Shown in pieces: positions 1-8,292 of a stretch of DNA of 21,149 nucleotides. This DNA comes from Ceratorhiza oryzae-sativae (lineage: Eukaryota > Basidiomycota > Agaricomycetes > Cantharellales > Ceratobasidiaceae). The stretch spans positions 1 through 21,149 of the forward strand of contig JARWMV010000199.1 in assembly GCA_030998015.1 (NCBI GenBank), written 5' to 3'. The first letter of the stretch is position 1; each line of letters begins with the position of its first letter. A program made the position numbers and the translations under genes. Below the pieces are notes generated by a model, which saw only the letters and a list, made by a program, of their open reading frames with translations, was not told where the DNA came from and did not search any database.

Positions 1-241
1 TGCACGTACGTGCAACAACCTAGGGGACGGGTCAGGAAAAATAGGGGATTCAAAACTATCCCGGAGTTTCTCCGCTCTGTTGTGGGAAAGCGGGATAGGA
101 ACGATAATAGCGTCAATCGGCGCTTGAGGCGTGGAAGAAGGCATGCCAGGCAAATCATCATGCCATCAAAGTTGCCCGCAAAGGGGGTTTTTTTTTAGAA
201 AAACCGGAATTTTATTTCCCCTGCGGCCCTAGCTCCGCTCC

Positions 242-463
242 CCGCCGGCGTTAGAGGGAATCCTCAGATGAGGTAGCCTTGACCATGAGTCTCATGGTCC
301 AGGCTACCTCCCATAAAGATTCCCTCGTAGAAAATGACGACCGTTCGTCATTTTCAGCCGGCGGCTAAATATCGATATTATGCCGCGCACTAGCAATCGC
401 AAACGGTTGCGATTGCTCACGTTGGTTGGTGGGACAAGTCCCACCAGCAACTAACGCGCGCGG
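242..463 (+). repeat. DHE copy 1, long form (222 bp)
   Basis: Double-hairpin element. The left half begins CCGCCGGCG and closes with GCCGGCGG, enclosing an AGAGGGAATC/GATTCCCTC hairpin and a GAAAATGACGA/TCGTCATTTTC hairpin. The right half holds AATATCGATATT, an AGCAATCGCAA/TTGCGATTGCT hairpin and a TGGTGGGAC/GTCCCACCA hairpin, and ends GCGCGCGG. Each half can fold as a three-way junction. This copy carries the optional 50-bp hairpin inside the first loop. Confidence 0.9.
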
Positions 464-523
464 GGAGCGGGCCGGGCCTGCGGTCAATGAAAAGCTACCC
501 TAACCCTGTCGAAGAGTATTCAC

Positions 524-615
524 CCTCAAGCTTCGGAGCCGTCTGTGTACGGCTTAAGCCGCACACAGACGTCTCCTCTACAAGCGTGAAATTGTTGCAC
601 GTACGTGCAACAACC
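524..615 (+). repeat. E8 hairpin unit, full copy
   Basis: Runs from CTCAAGCTTCGGAGCC through a 30-bp hairpin (GTCTGTGTACGG...ACACAGAC) to GTTGCACGTACGTGCAAC. Further full copies are at about 4931-5024 and, inverted, 12945-13037. A copy without the 30-bp hairpin is at about 3789-3852. Confidence 0.75.
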
Positions 616-663
616 TAGGGGACGGGTCAGGAAAAATAGGGGTCTTATTCAAATTCTCGAAGT

Positions 664-735
664 GGTGTTATAGCATAGTGGTCATGCGGAGTACTGTTAA
701 TACTTTTAACAGAGGTTCAATTCCTCTTAACGCCT
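664..735 (+). tRNA. trnN: tRNA-Asn (anticodon GTT)
   Basis: A full cloverleaf can be drawn. The acceptor stem is 664-670 (GGTGTTA) with 728-734 (TAACGCC), including one T-G wobble. The D stem is GCAT/ATGC at 673-676 and 684-687. The anticodon stem is GAGTA/TACTT with loop CTGTTAA and anticodon GTT at 696-698, reading the Asn codons AAC and AAU. The T stem is AGAGG/CCTCT with loop TTCAATT. T33, the loop sizes and a five-base variable region are all normal. The discriminator base is T735. CCA is not encoded, as expected for a mitochondrial tRNA. It is isolated between palindromic blocks and lies on the same strand as the protein genes. I have not run a covariance model. Confidence 0.93.
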
Positions 736-1599
736 TTGGGTTTGCTCGTAGGAGCCTGGGGCCTGCTCCACGCTCCGGCCCCTGGCTCACCTCGAGCACA
801 AGCACAACCACCATGGCAGCGCTTTAACCCGCCATGGCGTGTTAAAACATGTCCTGAATGAGAAGGCTTGGCATGTATTAACTTCTTGAAGTTAATGCGT
901 ATGTGCGTGCCAAGAGGGAGTCGTCATACACTGTGTATCCTTTGGATACCAGTGTATGGCATTGCGAGGTATCCTTCCACGCAAGATTTATAAAATCTTG
1001 CTGGACAGGATTAATTAATCCGGTCCAGCAATTGCATTCCAGCAATTGCATGGAAGGATACCTCGGAATCATGGCCTCCAGCGCGAAATTCTTATAAAAG
1101 AAGAGTATAAGAAATCTTATCCTCTTAAAATTTTCAACCATACTCCACTGACTAACCCATTTTGATGGCGCGATTCTTTTGCGCTGTGGATTCCGAGGTA
1201 CCCGGATTAATTAATCCGGGATACCTCGCAATCAGGAGGATTCCGACTAAAGTAGGCGTTTCGACTGTGTTTGGCTAAAGCTCTATGCAGAGCGAATTAA
1301 CCTGCACTTCTGACAAGTATATAGTTCAGGAATTATCAGAATGGCCCTAGGTTTCGTCTTATGGTGAAGGGCTGTGTTTTATTTCTACTCCGTGGTTGTG
1401 CTTTAACCAGGTTCCCGTGGTTTGGTGAAATACCAATAAATCCGATTTAAGCCTATTCTGGGTGGGATTTTCCTGGACTGTATTTATAGTATAAACACGC
1501 GAAACCACAGTTCTTCATTCATAGAGGATGTGATTATATTAATCTTTAATATGATATACCTTTAAAATGTCAGTCTTATAAATATTTTTGATTAAAACC
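736..1599. other. Unrecognised sequence with inserted hairpins
   Basis: No protein gene is supported. Two E4 hairpins (961-1070 and about 1190-1233) interrupt sequence of moderate GC. The remainder (about 1240-1510) is rich in small potential stems, for example CCATGG...CCATGG near 812-838. AAGTATATAGTTCAGG at about 1315 loosely resembles the S (3' P7) element of a group I intron, but I found no convincing R partner. It could be decayed intron RNA ahead of the HEG at 1600. Confidence 0.4.
961..1070 (+). repeat. E4 hairpin element with ATGGC duplication
   Basis: ATTGCGAGGTATCCTTCC at the left pairs with GGAAGGATACCTCGGAAT at the right. Inner hairpins (GCAAGATTT/AAATCTTGC and a GGACAGGATTAA/TTAATCCGGTCC stem) are nested inside. 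ATGGC at 956-960 is repeated at 1071-1075, as a target-site duplication would be. Other E4-type hairpins lie at about 1190-1233, 7578-7624, 8995-9038, 11341-11388, 11885-11931, 12417-12463 and 18063-18110. Confidence 0.7.
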
Positions 1600-2572
1600 A
1601 TGAAAAGAAATAGCATGACTCAAGCAGAACGATTACAGTTCTCTTTACCTCAAAATCTGAAAGACATTCTTGTCGGGCTTATCCTCGGGGACTCTCTTCG
1701 AATATTCCCTTTTTTAATTCTAATAACAACTTTTGTATTTTATTGTGCTACGAAATTATTATTCTATATCGATTATACTCAATTAATTGAGTCTGATATA
1801 AATTTGTATAGTCAACTATTCCTTTCTTCTTTAGTGCCTGTTAAAACCAAACGGCTAACAAAAAAGGAAAGAGAGGAATTTGTTATACCTGAAAATTTAC
1901 GAGAAATCACTATAGACCCCCCAAACTGATGCAGCTACGCTGCATTGTTTGGGGGGGCTATAGCCCCCCAAAATACGCGGTCCCTACGGGCCAGCGTATT
2001 GGGGGTCTATAGGGTTATTATTAGGAGATTTGTCTGCACAGAAACAAACCATTAAAGGAAATGCTTATTTTAGATTTGAACAAGGAATAGTTCATAAAGA
2101 TTACCTTTACCATTTGTACGAACTATTTCAAACTTATTGTTCAAGTGCCCCAAAAATAACTAATCGTCTTCCTGACAGTAGAACAGGAAATGTATATTCT
2201 CGTGTTTCTTTTTTCACTTATTGCTTACCCTGTTTTACCGAGCTATATAATTTATTTTACATATCAGGTAAAAAGGTAGTTCCAAGCATTATAGAGGACT
2301 TGTTAACACCTTTGTCTTTAAGCTATTGGATAGCAGATGATGGTAGCTGGAATAAACCTGGCAAATATACCGTATTATGTACGGATTCTTTCACATTAGA
2401 AGAAGTTGAACTTTTAATTGAAGTTTTAAATAACAAATTTAACTTAAAATGCTACAAATGTAGACAAGGAACTTCTTACAGAATAATAATTCCTTCTTAT
2501 TCAATTCCTGTTTTACGAAATTTGTTGGCGGCGCACATGGCTCCTATGATGCGACATAAAATAGGTTTATAG
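1600..2572 (+). pseudogene. LAGLIDADG homing endonuclease, broken by a hairpin insertion
   Basis: An ATG at 1600 opens a frame with a first LAGLIDADG_2-type segment (LKDILVGLILGD, about residues 18-29). A hydrophobic stretch of about 50 residues follows, then a second HEG start (ENLREITI...). At 1916 a 92-bp hairpin element interrupts the gene. The frame resumes after 2012 with GLLLGD, FEQGIVHKDYLYHLY, NRLPDSRTGNVYSRV, LSYWIADDGSW (second motif) and the C-terminal MAPMMRHKIGL, stopping at 2572. TATAG flanks the insert at 1911-1915 and 2008-2012. Removing 97 bp rejoins the frame in register: the two halves lie in frames 1 and 2, and 97 leaves remainder 1 on division by 3. Such proteins cut a long DNA target to spread an intron or themselves. 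This copy is not translatable as it stands. Confidence 0.82.
1916..2007 (+). mobile_element. E6/E7 GC hairpin element with TATAG duplication
   Basis: A CCCCCCAAAC...TTGGGGGGG hairpin (1917-1957) is followed by a second one, CCCCCCAAAATACG to CGTATTGGGGGTC (1963-2007). TATAG stands on both sides. The element sits inside the LAGLIDADG motif region of the surrounding HEG. Confidence 0.85.
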
Positions 2573-2690
2573 TTTTATATATTATTATTATTAACAACAA
2601 ACCCCTCCTTATTTTCCCCAAGGAGTCGATATCCTGGCCTGTTTCAACTCGAAGAGTTGAAGCAGGCCTCGATCCTGGCCTCTCGAAGAG

Positions 2691-3251
2691 TTGAAGCAGG
2701 CCCAGGTGATGTGCATTCGTAAACGAAAAGCAAGTGTGAATGCAAGATTGCAATTTGAACAAAGTATTTTACATGAGGATTACTTGCTCCACCTTTATGA
2801 TTTGTTTAAAACTTATTGTTCTTCATTGCCCAAAACAACTAATCGACCGCCGCACAAAGTAACACGTAAAATATATACTAGAGTTACGTTTAATACCTTT
2901 TCCTTACCTTGCTTTAATGAACTCTATGATTTGTTCTATCCGAATGGGCAAAAAGTAGTTCCATTAAACATAGGGGAGTTGCTTACTCCTTTGTCTTTAG
3001 TTTACTGGCTTTGTGACGATGGTAGTTTTAATAAAAAAGACCGGGCATTGGTGCTAAGTACTCAAAGTTTCACTATTGCTGAGGTAGAACTTCTAGTTCA
3101 AGTTTTAACTGACAAATTCGGGTTAAAAAGCACAATTAATGCAAATAATGGTGGTTTTACAATCAGAATTTCAGCCAAATCAACACCGGTTTTACAATCC
3201 TTATTGAAGGACCTTATGCCATCCATGATGCTATACAAAATCGGGCTATAA
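2691..3251 (+). pseudogene. LAGLIDADG homing endonuclease lacking its N-terminus
   Basis: An open frame of about 180 codons runs to TAA at 3251. It shows RKRKASVNARLQFEQSILH, YLLHLYDLFKTYCSS, KIYTRVTFNTFSLPCFNELYD, LTPLSLVYWLCDDGSF (second LAGLIDADG_2 motif) and MPSMMLYKIGL. It is a close paralogue of the HEG ending at 2572 and of the one at 9172. The first motif (GLLLGD-like) is absent. Homology starts near 2712, directly after a GC-rich hairpin cluster (about 2625-2705) built of repeated GAAGAGTTGAAGCAGGCC units. There is no ATG at the right place. The missing N-terminus may be the segment at 1600-1695, with the other HEG inserted between the two parts. Confidence 0.8.
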
Positions 3252-3334
3252 AATATAGTAATAATTTAGCCTGCCAAAATAAATACATCAGAAAATACCT
3301 CTAAGGCCGACACAGGCGTCAATTGCCACCGTCG

Positions 3335-3441
3335 ACCCCCCAAACTGATGCAGCTATGCTGCATTGTTTGGGGGGGTGATGGCACTCCCAATACGCTGGC
3401 CCGTAGGGCGTGCCTTACAGGCTTGGTAACGCATTGGGAGG
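3335..3441 (+). mobile_element. E6/E7 GC hairpin element with CCGTCG duplication
   Basis: ACCCCCCAAACTGATGCAGC...TTGGGGGGG is followed by an inverted E7 hairpin (CACTCCCAATACGC...GCATTGGGAGG). CCGTCG occurs at 3329-3334 and again at 3442-3447. Confidence 0.72.
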
Positions 3442-3559
3442 CCGTCGTGTTGGTATAACCGCGCCTAAATTCATACCCCAATTTATCTGTCGGCGTAGCC
3501 GCCGGACCATAACCATGGTTCAGGCCCATGATCCGCCGCCGTATGGACTCTAGGGCTGC

Positions 3560-3781
3560 CCGCCGGCGTTAGAGGGAATCCTCAGATGAGGTAGCCTTGA
3601 CCATGAGTCTCATGGTCCAGGCTACCTCCCATAAAGATTCCCTCGTAGAAAATGACGACCGTTCGTCATTTTCAGCCGGCGGCTAAATATCGATATTATG
3701 CCGCGCACTAGCAATCGCAAACGGTTGCGATTGCTCACGTTGGTTGGTGGGACAAGTCCCACCAGCAACTAACGCGCGCGG
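3560..3781 (+). repeat. DHE copy 2, long form (222 bp)
   Basis: Same architecture and ends as the copy at 242-463, including the 50-bp nested hairpin. A shortened inverted E8 unit follows at about 3789-3852. Confidence 0.9.
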
Positions 3782-4305
3782 GCTGGCTGAAATTGTTGCA
3801 CGTACGTGCAACAACTTCACGCTTGTAGAGGAGACGGCTCCGAAGCTTGAGTTAAATCATGCAAGCATGATTATTTCCTCAAGCTGCCCTAGAGGGACAG
3901 GAGGCGGCGGAAGGGCCGGCGGACGATCGTGCAAGCACGATCCTCCGCCGGCCCTGTTAAATGAACCCTCGTCGAATCGGTTTAGTGCGTCCCTGCCGGA
4001 CATCTTCGATGACCGAGCAGGGAACGTGCGGAGATTCCAGCGTACACCTGACCCGTTGGGGAATGGGGCACGAGGCCGGCCCTCTGGCGGTGAGCCTGCT
4101 CCCGTTAACCTAGATACCAGGGCCGACGATCTTAGAGAGAAAGAACGCCGATCGAGGCGAGTATGGATCATATGGGGGTAACAACCGACCGAAGGTTGCG
4201 GACTATGACTGGTCCTTGCCCAAATTTGTCTGGCCTCTATCTCGGTCAACATCGTTCCGTGGTTTGCTTCCATGCAAGATTTATAAAATCTTGCTGGACC
4301 TGTAT

Positions 4306-4527
4306 CCGCCGGCGTTAGAGGGAATCCTCAGATGAGGTAGCCTTGACCATGAGTCTCATGGTCCAGGCTACCTCCCATAAAGATTCCCTCGTAGAAAATG
4401 ACGACCGTTCGTCATTTTCAGCCGGCGGCTAAATATCGATATTATGCCGCGCACTAGCAATCGCAAACGGTTGCGATTGCTCACGTTGGTTGGTGGGACA
4501 AGTCCCACCAGCAACTAACGCGCGCGG
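4306..4527 (+). repeat. DHE copy 3, long form (222 bp)
   Basis: Lies in the left arm of IR1. It abuts the E2 variant at 4528 with no spacer. Confidence 0.9.
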
Positions 4528-4738
4528 GCCCCCGCTCTATCGGCTAAAATCTTAGGTGTAACCCAAGATTTCAGCCGCCCTGCCTAGAGAACTGCGCTTT
4601 AGCGCACGTCTTGGCAGGGGTAATAAAGCGGAGGGTCAACGACCCGTGGGCATTGTTAACGAGGCCGCGTTCGCGGCGAGCCGCGCGCACGCCAGGGCCG
4701 CCTTGGCAAGCCAAGGCGTTCGCAGGCGTGCACGGGTC
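4528..4738 (+). repeat. E2 variant between two DHEs
   Basis: It starts CCCCCGCT and ends GTGCACGGGTC. Unlike the E2 copies at 7487 or 17972, it has a CGGCTAAAATC/GATTTCAGCCG stem with an inner CCTGCC/GGCAGG hairpin, and lacks the E4 hairpin. The same unit recurs inverted at 13231-13441 and at 19088-19297. Confidence 0.8.
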
Positions 4739-4910
4739 CCGCCGGCGTTAGAGGGAATCCTAAAGATTCCCTCGTAGAAAATGACGACCGTTCGTCATTT
4801 TCAGCCGGCGGCTAAATATCGATATTATGCCGCGCACTAGCAATCGCAAACGGTTGCGATTGCTCACGTTGGTTGGTGGGACAAGTCCCACCAGCAACTA
4901 ACGCGCGCGG
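4739..4910 (+). repeat. DHE copy 4, short form (172 bp)
   Basis: Identical in plan to the long form but without the 50-bp hairpin in the first loop (AATCCT is joined directly to AAAGATT). It follows the E2 variant directly. Confidence 0.9.
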
Positions 4911-5525
4911 ACGCTAAACCACGGTTCGACTCAAGCTTCGGAGCCGTCTGTGTACGGCTTAAGCCGCACACAGACGTCTCCTCTACAAGCGTGAAATTGT
5001 TGCACGTACGTGCAACAACTTCAGAGTAGTTGACACGAGATAGGGTAGGGGAACTTAAGTTCTCCTTCTTCCCGTCTGCGGCCGTGTTCCTGGAACACGA
5101 CCACAGACGCAGGTGACCCCCAAACTGCCATTTCTTGACAATTCCTTAGGAATTGTCAAGGAGCCTGATTCCGAGCTGCATCAGTTTGGGGGGTCAATGG
5201 CGCCACAAGTCTTGTGGCGCGCATTGCAATCATTGGGGAGCAGCTGAAAGGGAAGAACCTGGGTACCCCGCTTAGGCCGCCCTTCGGGCGATCAAAGAGC
5301 GTTAGAAGTGAGGGCAAAAGTGCGGTAACGAAATTTGACCGAGCCCTTCGGGGCTGAAGTAAAAACGCTCTTACGGATAGTGGTATCCCTTCGGAGTTTT
5401 CCCCAAAGACCGCGCCTTTCTGAGCATCATGGTCAAAAATCATGCATGGCAACGGCCTCCCAATGCGTTACCAAGCCTGTAAGGCACGCCCTACGGGCCA
5501 GCGTATTGGGAGTGCCATTACCCGG

Positions 5526-5678
5526 GGTGGTTTTGGGCCCTAGTGCCCCCCAAACATGTGCAGCTACGCTGCATTGTTTGGGGGGCATCCACCCCCCAAA
5601 TGAAGCAATTACGGGGCCTCTAAAATAGCTTTGCTATTTTAAGTGGCCCCTAATTGCATCATTGGGGGTCTACGGGCA
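5526..5678 (+). repeat. 153-bp direct repeat DR1, copy 1
   Basis: Matches 11428-11580 base for base by eye. It contains an E6 hairpin (CCCCCCAAACATGTGCAGC...), then a long stem around AAAATAGCTTTGCTATTTT flanked by AATGAAGCAATTA and TAATTGCATCATT. Confidence 0.85.
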
Positions 5679-6017
5679 CTCTTTGCCCAACTATCTGGGA
5701 TCTTCTGGTAATAAAAAAAAATAACACCCAGAACCCTTGAACACATGTCCTGGGGCTCTGGATTGAATTTTCCTTACCTTGCTAGGTACGCTGCTGAATC
5801 GGCGATCGTAAGCTCGTTTTCATTGTTGAGGTAACTCAACTTCTGAAAACGATCGGTTTGTATTACTCGGTTTCAGCTAGATCAAATAAAAACAAAAATA
5901 AACTTCTGGCTAGCTGGTGCAATAAAGTGTTCCATCAATACCCTAGTCAAATTGTGGTTAAGTTTCAAGGAAAACCTATCCTGTATAAAAATAAAATACT
6001 GGATTCAGCCTTTTTCG

Positions 6018-6143
6018 CCTCGACTGTGGGCGGCTTTAGCCGCCCACAGGCTCCGGCCCCTCCAAACAATGCAGCGTAGCTGCACATGTTTGGGGGGCAG
6101 AAGTCTGCGGTCGTGTTCATGGAACAAGACCACAGACGAGGTA
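6018..6143 (+). repeat. E5 + E6 hairpin cluster upstream of nad6
   Basis: CTGTGGGCGGCTTTAGCCGC begins a perfect hairpin, followed by an E6 hairpin and a TCTGCGGTCGTGTTC/GGAACAAGACCACAGA stem. A near copy lies at about 8417-8526. This one ends about 50 bp before the nad6 start and would sit in its 5' leader. Confidence 0.75.
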
Positions 6144-6195
6144 AAAACAAATATTTAGAAATGCGAAAGCATAGGCACAATTAAACAAAAAAAAA

Positions 6196-6873
6196 ATGAT
6201 AAACAACTTTTTATTAGACGTGTTAGCCGCTGGAGCTATCTTATCAGGTATTTTAGTTATTACTTCTAAAAACCCTGTAATTGCTGTACTTTTCTTAATT
6301 TCAGCTTTCTGCAACGCCGCAGGTTACCTAATCTTACTTGGAGTGGGCTTTGTAGGTATTTCATACATAATAGTCTACATTGGAGCCATAGCTGTGCTTT
6401 TCCTATTTGTAATTATGATGATTAATATTAATTTATCTGACATACTGGACATTGGAAGTCAGTATACAAAAAACCTACCTTTGGCTTTAACTGTAGGTTT
6501 TCTATTTACATATGAGATTTTCACAGTAATTCCCGTGAACTTCGGTAAAGTTGCTATATTAAATCTGCCTTTGGAATTATTAACTTATTTAAATGGATTA
6601 CTATACGGTTCAACCGTTCCTTCAATATCTGATGTAAATATTTCCCAAAATCCGTATACTTGGGACATTTCAAGTTTTAGTTTCCTACAAGTAGAATCAT
6701 TGGGCCACGGACTGTACACCTATGGAGCCCCATTGTTCATTTTATGTAGTATAATACTATTGCTTTCGATGTTGGCTCCTATTTCAGTTGTCCATTTAAA
6801 ATCAAGTAATAACCAAAAAACTTATCAAACTTCTAACCCCTCCCAAACCAGAAACTCTATTTCATTTAATTGA
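6196..6873 (+). CDS. nad6: NADH dehydrogenase subunit 6
   Basis: The protein of 225 residues is a membrane subunit of respiratory complex I in the mitochondrial inner membrane. The conserved Nad6 core is clear: NPVIAVLFLISAFCNAAGYL near residues 26-45, GVGFVGISYIIVYIGAIAVL at about 50-69, then LFLFVIMMININLSDI. Several hydrophobic segments follow, ending with GAPLFILCSIILLLSMLAPI. The ATG at 6196 follows an A-rich leader and begins the hydrophobic N-terminus. The only tryptophan uses TGG. The last 25 or so residues (after SVVHL) are polar and not part of the usual core. The gene ends at TGA, and the same frame continues open for about 147 codons into a LAGLIDADG domain. If TGA were read as tryptophan the product would be a Nad6-endonuclease fusion; TGG-only usage argues against that. 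No repeat element interrupts the gene. Confidence 0.96.
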   Translation: MINNFLLDVLAAGAILSGILVITSKNPVIAVLFLISAFCNAAGYLILLGVGFVGISYIIVYIGAIAVLFLFVIMMININLSDILDIGSQYTKNLPLALTVGFLFTYEIFTVIPVNFGKVAILNLPLELLTYLNGLLYGSTVPSISDVNISQNPYTWDISSFSFLQVESLGHGLYTYGAPLFILCSIILLLSMLAPISVVHLKSSNNQKTYQTSNPSQTRNSISFN

Positions 6874-7275
6874 ACAAGATCAGTTAAACATAATCTTGGG
6901 CTCAACTCCGGTAATAGAGCTTCTTACCATACATCTTCTTACTCGGGTAAATTAGATCCTTGGGCTGTTACAGGTCTAGTGGATGCTGAGGGCTATTTTG
7001 GTTTCACTATTACAAAAAAAAGTGGGAGAAAACTAGGTTTCGAACTAAAACCCCAATTTTGTCTTCACATGCATGCTAGAGAGTATGATCTACTTGTCAG
7101 TTTAAAAGAATTCTTTGGGGTAGGTACAGTCACTTTAAGAAGTAAAGACGCGTATTATGCTGTATATTCTAAAAGGGATCTCGAAATTATTGTTCAACAT
7201 TTTAAACTATTCCCTTTATTGACCTCAAAAAGAAATAGTTTCTTTATATTTTTAATTGTTTTTGATATGTTCTGT

Positions 7276-7447
7276 CCGCCGGCGTTAGAGGGAATCCTAA
7301 AGATTCCCTCGTAGAAAATGACGACCGTTCGTCATTTTCAGCCGGCGGCTAAATATCGATATTATGCCGCGCACTAGCAATCGCAAACGGTTGCGATTGC
7401 TCACGTTGGTTGGTGGGACAAGTCCCACCAGCAACTAACGCGCGCGG
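7276..7447 (+). repeat. DHE copy 5, short form
   Basis: Inserted in the HEG downstream of nad6, between the codons for VFDMF and HLSVEGF. 172 bp, same ends as the other copies. Confidence 0.9.
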
Positions 7448-7486
7448 ACATCTTTCTGTGGAAGGTTTCATGAGAGCTGTTTCATA

Positions 7487-7732
7487 CCCCCGCTTAGGGT
7501 CAACCAGCATTGTATTTATATATAAATACATGCTGTTGACCCGTGGGTATGGATATCGAGGCCGCGTTCGCGGCGAGGTATTGCGAGGTACCCTGGAACT
7601 TTAAGTTCCAGGGTACCTCGGAATCAGACGCCGCGCGCACGCCAGGGCCGCCTTGGCTTACATTGACCTTAAGGTCAATATGAGCCAAGCTTGCTTGGCT
7701 TAAGCCAAGGCGTTCGCAGGCGTGCACGGGTC
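7487..7732 (+). mobile_element. E2 element at a TCATA site, joined to a DHE
   Basis: It begins CCCCCGCTTAGGGTCAAC and ends GTGCACGGGTC. It is a chain of hairpins: GGGTCAACCAGCAT/ATGCTGTTGACCC, CGAGGCCGCG/CGCGGCGAGG, an E4 hairpin and a GCCTTGGCTTA/TAAGCCAAGGC stem. TCATA precedes it at 7482-7486. A DHE follows with no spacer. Confidence 0.82.
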
Positions 7733-7904
7733 CCGCCGGCGTTAGAGGGAATCCTAAAGATTCCCTCGTAGAAAATGACGACCGTTCGTCATTTTCAGCC
7801 GGCGGCTAAATATCGATATTATGCCGCGCACTAGCAATCGCAAACGGTTGCGATTGCTCACGTTGGTTGGTGGGACAAGTCCCACCAGCAACTAACGCGC
7901 GCGG
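7733..7904 (+). repeat. DHE copy 6, short form
   Basis: Directly attached to the 3' end of the E2 element. HEG sequence (NYLNRPLEPE) resumes right after it. Confidence 0.9.
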
Positions 7905-7977
7905 AAACTATCTTAACAGACCATTAGAACCCGAGACATTAAACTCTATCACAGGGATTTACGGAAAACTACCATTG

Positions 7978-8072
7978 ACCCCCCAAACTGATGCAGCTAT
8001 GCTGCATTGTTTGGGGGGGTAATGGCCCTCCCAATACGTTGGCCTTACAGGCTTGGTAACGCATTGGGAGGT
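7978..8072 (+). mobile_element. E6/E7 GC hairpin element with CATTG duplication
   Basis: ACCCCCCAAACTGATGCAGC...TTTGGGGGGG followed by an inverted E7 stem. CATTG stands at 7973-7977 and 8073-8077. Removing the element and one CATTG rejoins codons as GKLPL-LILPPVVKYSS, which aligns with the paralogue at about 11005 (GALLELILTPVIKYTS). Confidence 0.86.
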
Positions 8073-8218
8073 CATTGTTAATCTTACCGCCTGTTGTAAA
8101 GTATTCTAGTGTAACTATTCCAAGTCCTTGGTGGGTTATTGGGTTTATATCCGGACAATCTAAATAAAGGTTTGCCTGAAGAATTGAAAATAGCGTTCAC
8201 AAATGTTGTCCCTGTAGA

Positions 8219-8292
8219 CCCCCAATGATTACATTATTGGGGGGCTACTGCCCCTCAAACAATGCAGCGTAGCTGCACATGTTTGGGGGTCA
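8219..8292 (+). mobile_element. 74-bp GC hairpin element with GTAGA duplication
   Basis: Two hairpins: CCCCCAATGATTACATTATTG closing on GGGGGG, then an E6 unit. GTAGA stands at 8214-8218 and 8293-8297. Removal rejoins ...NVVPV-ERPEYG..., a conserved LAGLIDADG_1 linker. Confidence 0.88.

Larger units (their letters stand above)
1..663. other. Intergenic palindromic repeat block
   Basis: I see no convincing gene here. Positions 1-47 recur exactly at 596-642, starting with the GTTGCAC/GTGCAAC hairpin. One long DHE lies at 242-463, inside a larger imperfect palindrome (GCTCCGCTCC before it, GGGGAGCGG after it). A full copy of the E8 hairpin unit is at about 524-615. The short reading frame at 10-198 has no recognisable motif and I do not call it. 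Confidence 0.6.
4229..5053 (+). repeat. Inverted repeat IR1, left arm (825 bp)
   Basis: It matches the reverse complement of 12916-13740 at every segment I compared, and both arms are 825 bp. It contains DHE (long), E2 variant, DHE (short) and an E8 unit, in that order. The arms are about 7.9 kb apart, so intramolecular recombination could flip the intervening DNA, including nad6. Confidence 0.9.
3252..6195. other. Repeat block between HEG relics and nad6
   Basis: No confident gene. It holds three DHEs (3560, 4306, 4739), the left arm of the 825-bp inverted repeat (4229-5053), E8 units, several E6/E7/E9 hairpins and one 153-bp direct repeat. The stretch 3853-4228 is GC-rich with a GGCCGGCGGACGATCG/CGATCCTCCGCCGGCC hairpin at about 3914-3956; reading frames across it overlap repeats on both strands and I reject them. 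About 5850-6016 is AT-rich, with a lysine-rich open stretch (NKNKLLASWCNK...) that may be coding debris I cannot name. Confidence 0.6.

Noticed and set aside
878..1141. Frames on both strands around 900-1100
   Set aside because: Symmetrical frames arise from the E4 palindrome; no homology seen.
1240..1510. Possible rRNA or group I intron piece
   Set aside because: A few short matches (GTGAAATACCA, AAGTATATAGTTCAGG) but no consistent set of conserved elements in order; left as unrecognised.
3744..4273. Overlapping reading frames of about 140 codons on both strands
   Set aside because: They begin or end in repeats, have no motif and are GC-rich unlike the real genes; by-products of palindromic sequence.
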